The notes beneath the pieces were generated by a model. The model saw nothing but the letters and a program-made list of their open reading frames with translations. It had not been told where the DNA came from and did not search any database. The translations under genes were made by a program, and so were the position numbers. Below are positions 34,996 to 38,534 of a stretch of DNA of 38,534 bases, one piece after another (the stretch's first letter is position 1; each line of letters starts with the position of its first letter). This DNA comes from Chrysochromulina tobinii (taxonomy: Eukaryota; Haptophyta; Prymnesiales; Chrysochromulinaceae): NCBI GenBank assembly GCA_001275005.1, contig JWZX01002673.1, positions 1-38,534 of the forward strand, given 5' to 3'.

Positions 34996-35849
34996 GTTGT
35001 GGGCGCGTTCAGACTACAGTAGTCTAACGATGTACGTGCCAGCCCCATGATCGCATGTACGGTCACTTCCGGGACATGAGAAACAGGAACTTATCAGACG
35101 TGAGCTCGTTAAGGGATTGAATGTTTAGAATGCCGCGAAACTGGAAGCTCGCCATGGCGCGAGCCTCCAGGTGCAAGCCATGCGGTACAGCTGGAGTCCT
35201 CCCGTCCCAAGGAGGTTTGTCATGAGGTTTGTGGGGGATGCGGCGATTGGCCGGATACGACGGCATCGGCCATCCGTCGCGCGAAATACGATACAAAAAA
35301 TTACAGGCACGGCAGGGCCACCCCCCTTAGCCCTTTTGCCTTTATTTCGATCGACAACCAGACAAAATCGTGAAAGACTAGTAATAACCTCTTTGATCTC
35401 ACGCCGACCAACCAAGCGCCTCGCTACAAGTATTGCGTAGCCATGCGCGTAGCATACACCGCGGTCAATGCATGATGGGCGTCGCCTCCGATCGCGACGC
35501 CCAACCTGAACAGACGAAACGATTCCGACCGGGTGTACACAAGTTACAAGTTTGGGCGAGGGCGCGGTTGGGCCGCGGCCTGCGTTGTCAGCGGCCTTGC
35601 AATTGCCTCCGCAAGTGCCCCCATGTTCACACCAGTGCGGTTGCACTTTCCCTCACACGAAAACCGTCACTAGTAGCAGCCGAACAGCACGTACGGCCAA
35701 AAACCTCTCGACGCCCGCTTCCGCGCTTGATGATGTGACGGTCGCCGCGCTTGAAACGGCCGGGCCGCCGCGCTTGTAACGACCGCCGCGCTTGTAACGG
35801 CTGCGGCATCGAGAAGCTTCGCCTTGAGGAGATCTCCATACGCCCGCTC
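34996..35849. other. Convergent spacer with a short GC repeat; no gene supported
   Basis: The 854 bp between two converging genes. CGCCGCGCTTG(A/T)AACG occurs three times (35743-35758, 35766-35781, 35784-35799). Antisense ORFs up to 173 residues exist at 35125-35646 but have no domain or codon character. Confidence 0.5.
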
Positions 35850-38534
35850 CTACACGACATGTCTCCCCGCAGAATTTTGGAGGTCTTCAGCTGTGTGTAC
35901 ATTGTGCCACGACGCCGTCGTCGTCGACGCCGCAGCTGACGGCGGCGGCGGTGACGGCGGCAGATTCAAGCGGCCTGATCTGATCCTTGCGGCTGCAGTT
36001 CGAACCGTATCAGCGAGCGTTGGCGCAACACCGGAAATGGAGGCGGATTTGAGCGGCGAGGGAAGCCGCGTCGCATCTGGGATGGTCTCGGTGCTATGCC
36101 GGCGGAGGTACTGTTTCATGATGAGACCCGATAGGGTCGACGCTCGTGCCGCCGCCGGGGGATGCTGACTCCCTCCTACGTGGGCGTGGATGCCCGGGAC
36201 GGCGCCACTGGGATGCTCGCTCTTGGAGCGGCCCGGCAGCTTGTCATCATCAAACTTGGTCGAGCGGCCAAACGATGCCAAACGGCCGAACGTGGACTTG
36301 CGGTCCTGCATCGTCGTGGAGGTGGTGGCGGAGGCGGCCGGCGGCTCCACCTCCTGCTTCTCTACCTCCTCCTCCTTCTCTGCCTCACTCTGCACGGCAG
36401 CGAGCAGATCGGCGGCCCATGCCTGAGTACTCTTGCGCTCGATTCGGTCGTGCTCTCGCGGCTCCACAACCTTCGTCTCCTCCTCAACCTCCTCCTTTCC
36501 ACTCGCGCCGAACTTCTCCTCCTCCTCCTCCTCCTCCTCCTTCTCTGACTTACGATTCGTGCGCCGCAGGCACATGAACAGGGCTGTGACGACGAAGAGA
36601 GCGGCAATTGTTCCACCGACGGCGACGCCAATTATAAGTCCAGTGTTTGATGAGCCAGTGTTTGATGAGACGACCTGCGCTTCGAGCGCGTAGGTTGCAA
36701 CGGGCAAACTGGCGATCGAGGTGACGCTGGCCGTGTAGGAGGGTGTTGTGAGGAAGGCACTCGCCACTGTCGGATTGGCAAGGCGCGAGCTGAGCGCGTT
36801 GACCGTTGCCGCTGCCGCCGCCGCCGACGTGATGATCGTGAAGGTCAGCGTGACTGAGCTGCCTTGCAGCTCCCGGCGTAGCTCGCGCAGCCTCGCCACG
36901 GCCGCGACGTCGAGCCTGACGGCACTGACTTCCACGCCCGCCTCCCTCGCGACGGCGCTGCGCAGCTCAAGACGAATCGTCGGTGTGAAGACGCATTCGT
37001 GTAGCACCCAACGAAGAAGGGCGGATACACTTGCGAATGGTAGTGGACGACCGGCTGCCCATTCGAATCTGGTGTGACGCCGACGTGAGCGCCGCAGACG
37101 TCAAGCACTGGGTAGGTGTTGTTGGCCTCGAAGAAGCCGTAGATGCCACGGTTATCACCCGACGTACCGAGGCGCGTCGAGTGGCCCGAGGCTGCCTGGC
37201 CGCTCAGGCAGTTGGTCAACATCTCGTGAAAGTGGCGCGGGCTGGCGTGGTCGCCGCAAGTGTCGAGCAGCGAGATTGAATTTTCGCTGCACATATTGCG
37301 GATCATGAGCTCGGCCGTGTACGTGTCTATGCCGCCAACGACGGAATTGGTGCCGAGGCAGCTCATGCCGGGCTGGGTAGATGAAAAGCCTGCCTCGAAG
37401 GGGCCATAGATGTTGACTGTGGTAGTACCGGTAGAGGTGCCCGCAATAGTCGATGAGAGCGTCTGTCGGTAAGAGATTGCGGCCGTGTCAACGCATCCGA
37501 GAGAGCCGCGCAGCGCAGGCGCAGATCCGATGCGAGTGGCACTGCCCACATAATTTGAGCCCGTCGGACAAGAGATGAACCCTGCAGCAGCGGGTGGCGG
37601 CGGCGATGGTGATGGTGGTGGCGGCGACGGCGGGGGGACCGTTGTCGGAGAGGGTGGTGGCGGCGGGTCCGTTGTTGGAGAGGGTGGCGGCGGCGATGGT
37701 GACGGCGGCGGCGGCGACGGCGGTGGCGGCGACGGCGGTGGCGGCGACGACGTCGATGTCGATGTCGGCGGCGGCGGCGATGGTGACGGCGGCGGCGGCG
37801 ACGGCGACGGCATCACGCACGTCGCCGTCTCGACGAGGACGCCCTTGACGCATCGAGTCTTGCCGCTCGCGGCGTACCCTGCGTTGCAAGTTGGCGTGCA
37901 CTGATAGCCTGAGTACATCGTCGCCCCCACGATGCAGGATCCGCTCGTCTCATAGGCACCATTGGCGATGGCGGGCAGAGTGCACGTCGAGCTGGCAGAG
38001 AACGTCGTCGACGCGTCGCTCACCCCCGCGGGTACGCCGTTGAGCATGTAGTAGTCCGTCATTCCACAGCAGCGATAGTTCATCTGGTTTTGGGTCGCGC
38101 CGTACCGCGAAGTCGCGCCGAGGAGTGCGGCGGAGCCCTCCGACGCCGTCAGATTGGCTCGGTAGCAGAAGAGCGGCCCGGTGGAGCTGGCCGTGTATCT
38201 CACGCCGCTCGTGCACCGGTCACGGGCGCCGCAGACCGCGTCGAAGACTTGGGTGTGATAGTGGTAGTTGTTGTGCAGATTCAAGCCGTGCTCGTCAACG
38301 TCGGTCGTGACGTCGTGCTTGTGGCCGCCGCACTGGTCGAGCAATGGGGCGCCAAACCCAGGGGCGCTATTCGAGAGATACCGACCGTAGATCAGGTGGC
38401 CGTCGTTGGCAAAGCCGATCACGGGCGGATGGCCGTTGACTCCGCTGCTATAGTTGCTCGTGCCATACAGGCACGTGTGCGTGTCGGCAAACATGTCGCC
38501 GTGCGCGTGGGGCTGGCCGCCACCCTGGCCGACG
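35850..38534 (-). CDS. Double YHYH-domain, single-pass membrane protein; partial and probably frameshifted
   Basis: The frame is open into the window edge, so the N-terminus is missing. The first YHYH domain is near 38220-38530 (GDMFADTHTCLYG, NDGHLIYGRYL, LDQCGGHKHDV, NNYHYHTQVFDA, YRCCG). A sushi-like Cys module follows (CTLPAIANGAYETSGSC...CNAGYAASGKTRC), then an extensin-like SPPPP linker (about 37585-37815). The second YHYH domain (37000-37560) has NIYGPFEAGF, LDTCGDHASPRHFHEM, GIYGFFE, LDVCGAHVGVTPD and VVHYHSQVYPPFFVGCY. Directly after GCY the reading frame changes between about 37013 and 36990: the next frame begins FTPTIRLELRSAVAREAGV, followed by a Ser/Thr stalk, one membrane helix (LIIGVAVGGTIAALFVVTALFMCL), an Arg/Lys stop-transfer, a Glu run and a phosphosite-rich tail. 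The offset is one base; no intron fits in the gap. A cell-surface protein of unknown role. Confidence 0.75.
36192..36206 (+). repeat. Solitary copy of the GCCCGGGACGGCGCC core
   Basis: An exact 15-base match to the units at 31100 and 32048, within the cytosolic tail of the YHYH gene (coding SGAVPG on the minus strand). No tandem neighbours. Confidence 0.8.
37585..37815 (-). repeat. Pro-rich (SPPPP) coding repeat
   Basis: GGCGGCGAC/GGTGGCGGC-type triplet repeats code alternating Ser and Pro runs (extensin or hydroxyproline-rich-glycoprotein-like) linking two YHYH domains. In algae such stretches are typically O-glycosylated rods in wall or surface proteins. Confidence 0.8.

Noticed and set aside
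35125-35646. 173-residue minus ORF in the spacer before the YHYH gene
   Set aside because: No GC3 bias, no domain, mixed composition; treated as chance.
36990-37013. Intron or classical -1 slippery heptamer explaining the YHYH frame change
   Set aside because: GT...AG pairs that would bridge the frames delete conserved YHYH or downstream residues, and no X-XXY-YYZ heptamer is in phase.

Overview
The window looks like nuclear DNA of a GC-rich, intron-poor eukaryotic microalga with a complex (secondary) plastid, most likely a haptophyte or a similar chromalveolate. The evidence is eukaryote-only replication proteins (CDC45 and the GINS subunit PSF2), JmjC, MORN, ankyrin-RING, tenascin-type EGF and YHYH-domain proteins, a small protein with a signal-plus-transit leader of the complex-plastid type, strong GC bias at third codon positions, (GGC)n and (TCC)n tracts inside genes, and a few predicted short GT-AG introns. 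No bacterial operon, CRISPR array, rRNA or complete tRNA is seen. Species-level assignment is not possible from the sequence alone.

Layout. 1-1936: 3' part of an ORF resembling the N-terminal region of Helitron-type transposon proteins, ending in a perfect palindrome and a hairpin. 2086-3675: chorismate synthase with a probable retained 3n intron. 4329-8039 (minus): secreted protein of about 30 EGF modules, head to head with a membrane-anchored PLD3/4-like protein (8218-9861). 10092-12494: MORN/coiled-coil/LRR protein whose low-complexity tail carries five copies of a short acidic-FL motif. 13029-13544 (minus): putative plastid membrane protein, divergent from a small spliced gene (13781-14304). 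14620-15534: secreted GH16 glycosidase. 15781-16203 (minus): hypothetical protein of unusual base composition beside a decayed inverted repeat. 16819-17634 (minus): ankyrin-RING protein, divergent from CDC45 (17828-19825). 20472-21758 (minus): JmjC dioxygenase, divergent from an SGNH hydrolase (21899-23017). 23169-23768 (minus): hypothetical, divergent by 38 bp from PSF2 (23807-24505). 25625-26539 (minus): Ser/Pro-rich protein. 27314-32396: large type II membrane or secreted protein with a discoidin-like domain and a GH130-like beta-propeller. 32791-34995: 2-oxoglutarate/Fe(II) oxygenase behind an Ala-rich membrane region. 35850-38534 (minus): double-YHYH, single-pass membrane protein running off the window, with a probable frameshift.

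How genes relate. Most of the window is alternating head-to-head and tail-to-tail pairs with start-codon gaps of 38 to 240 bp, so shared bidirectional promoters are likely. Two subunits of the CMG replicative helicase (CDC45, PSF2) lie 4 kb apart, and both have E2F-consensus-like sites just upstream of their likely start codons. The last third (27-38 kb) differs in texture: secreted or membrane proteins full of in-frame tandem duplications, and a 15-bp repeat family (GCCC-NNN-ACGGCGCC) in tandem, inverted and dispersed copies, crossing a predicted intron and at least two genes.
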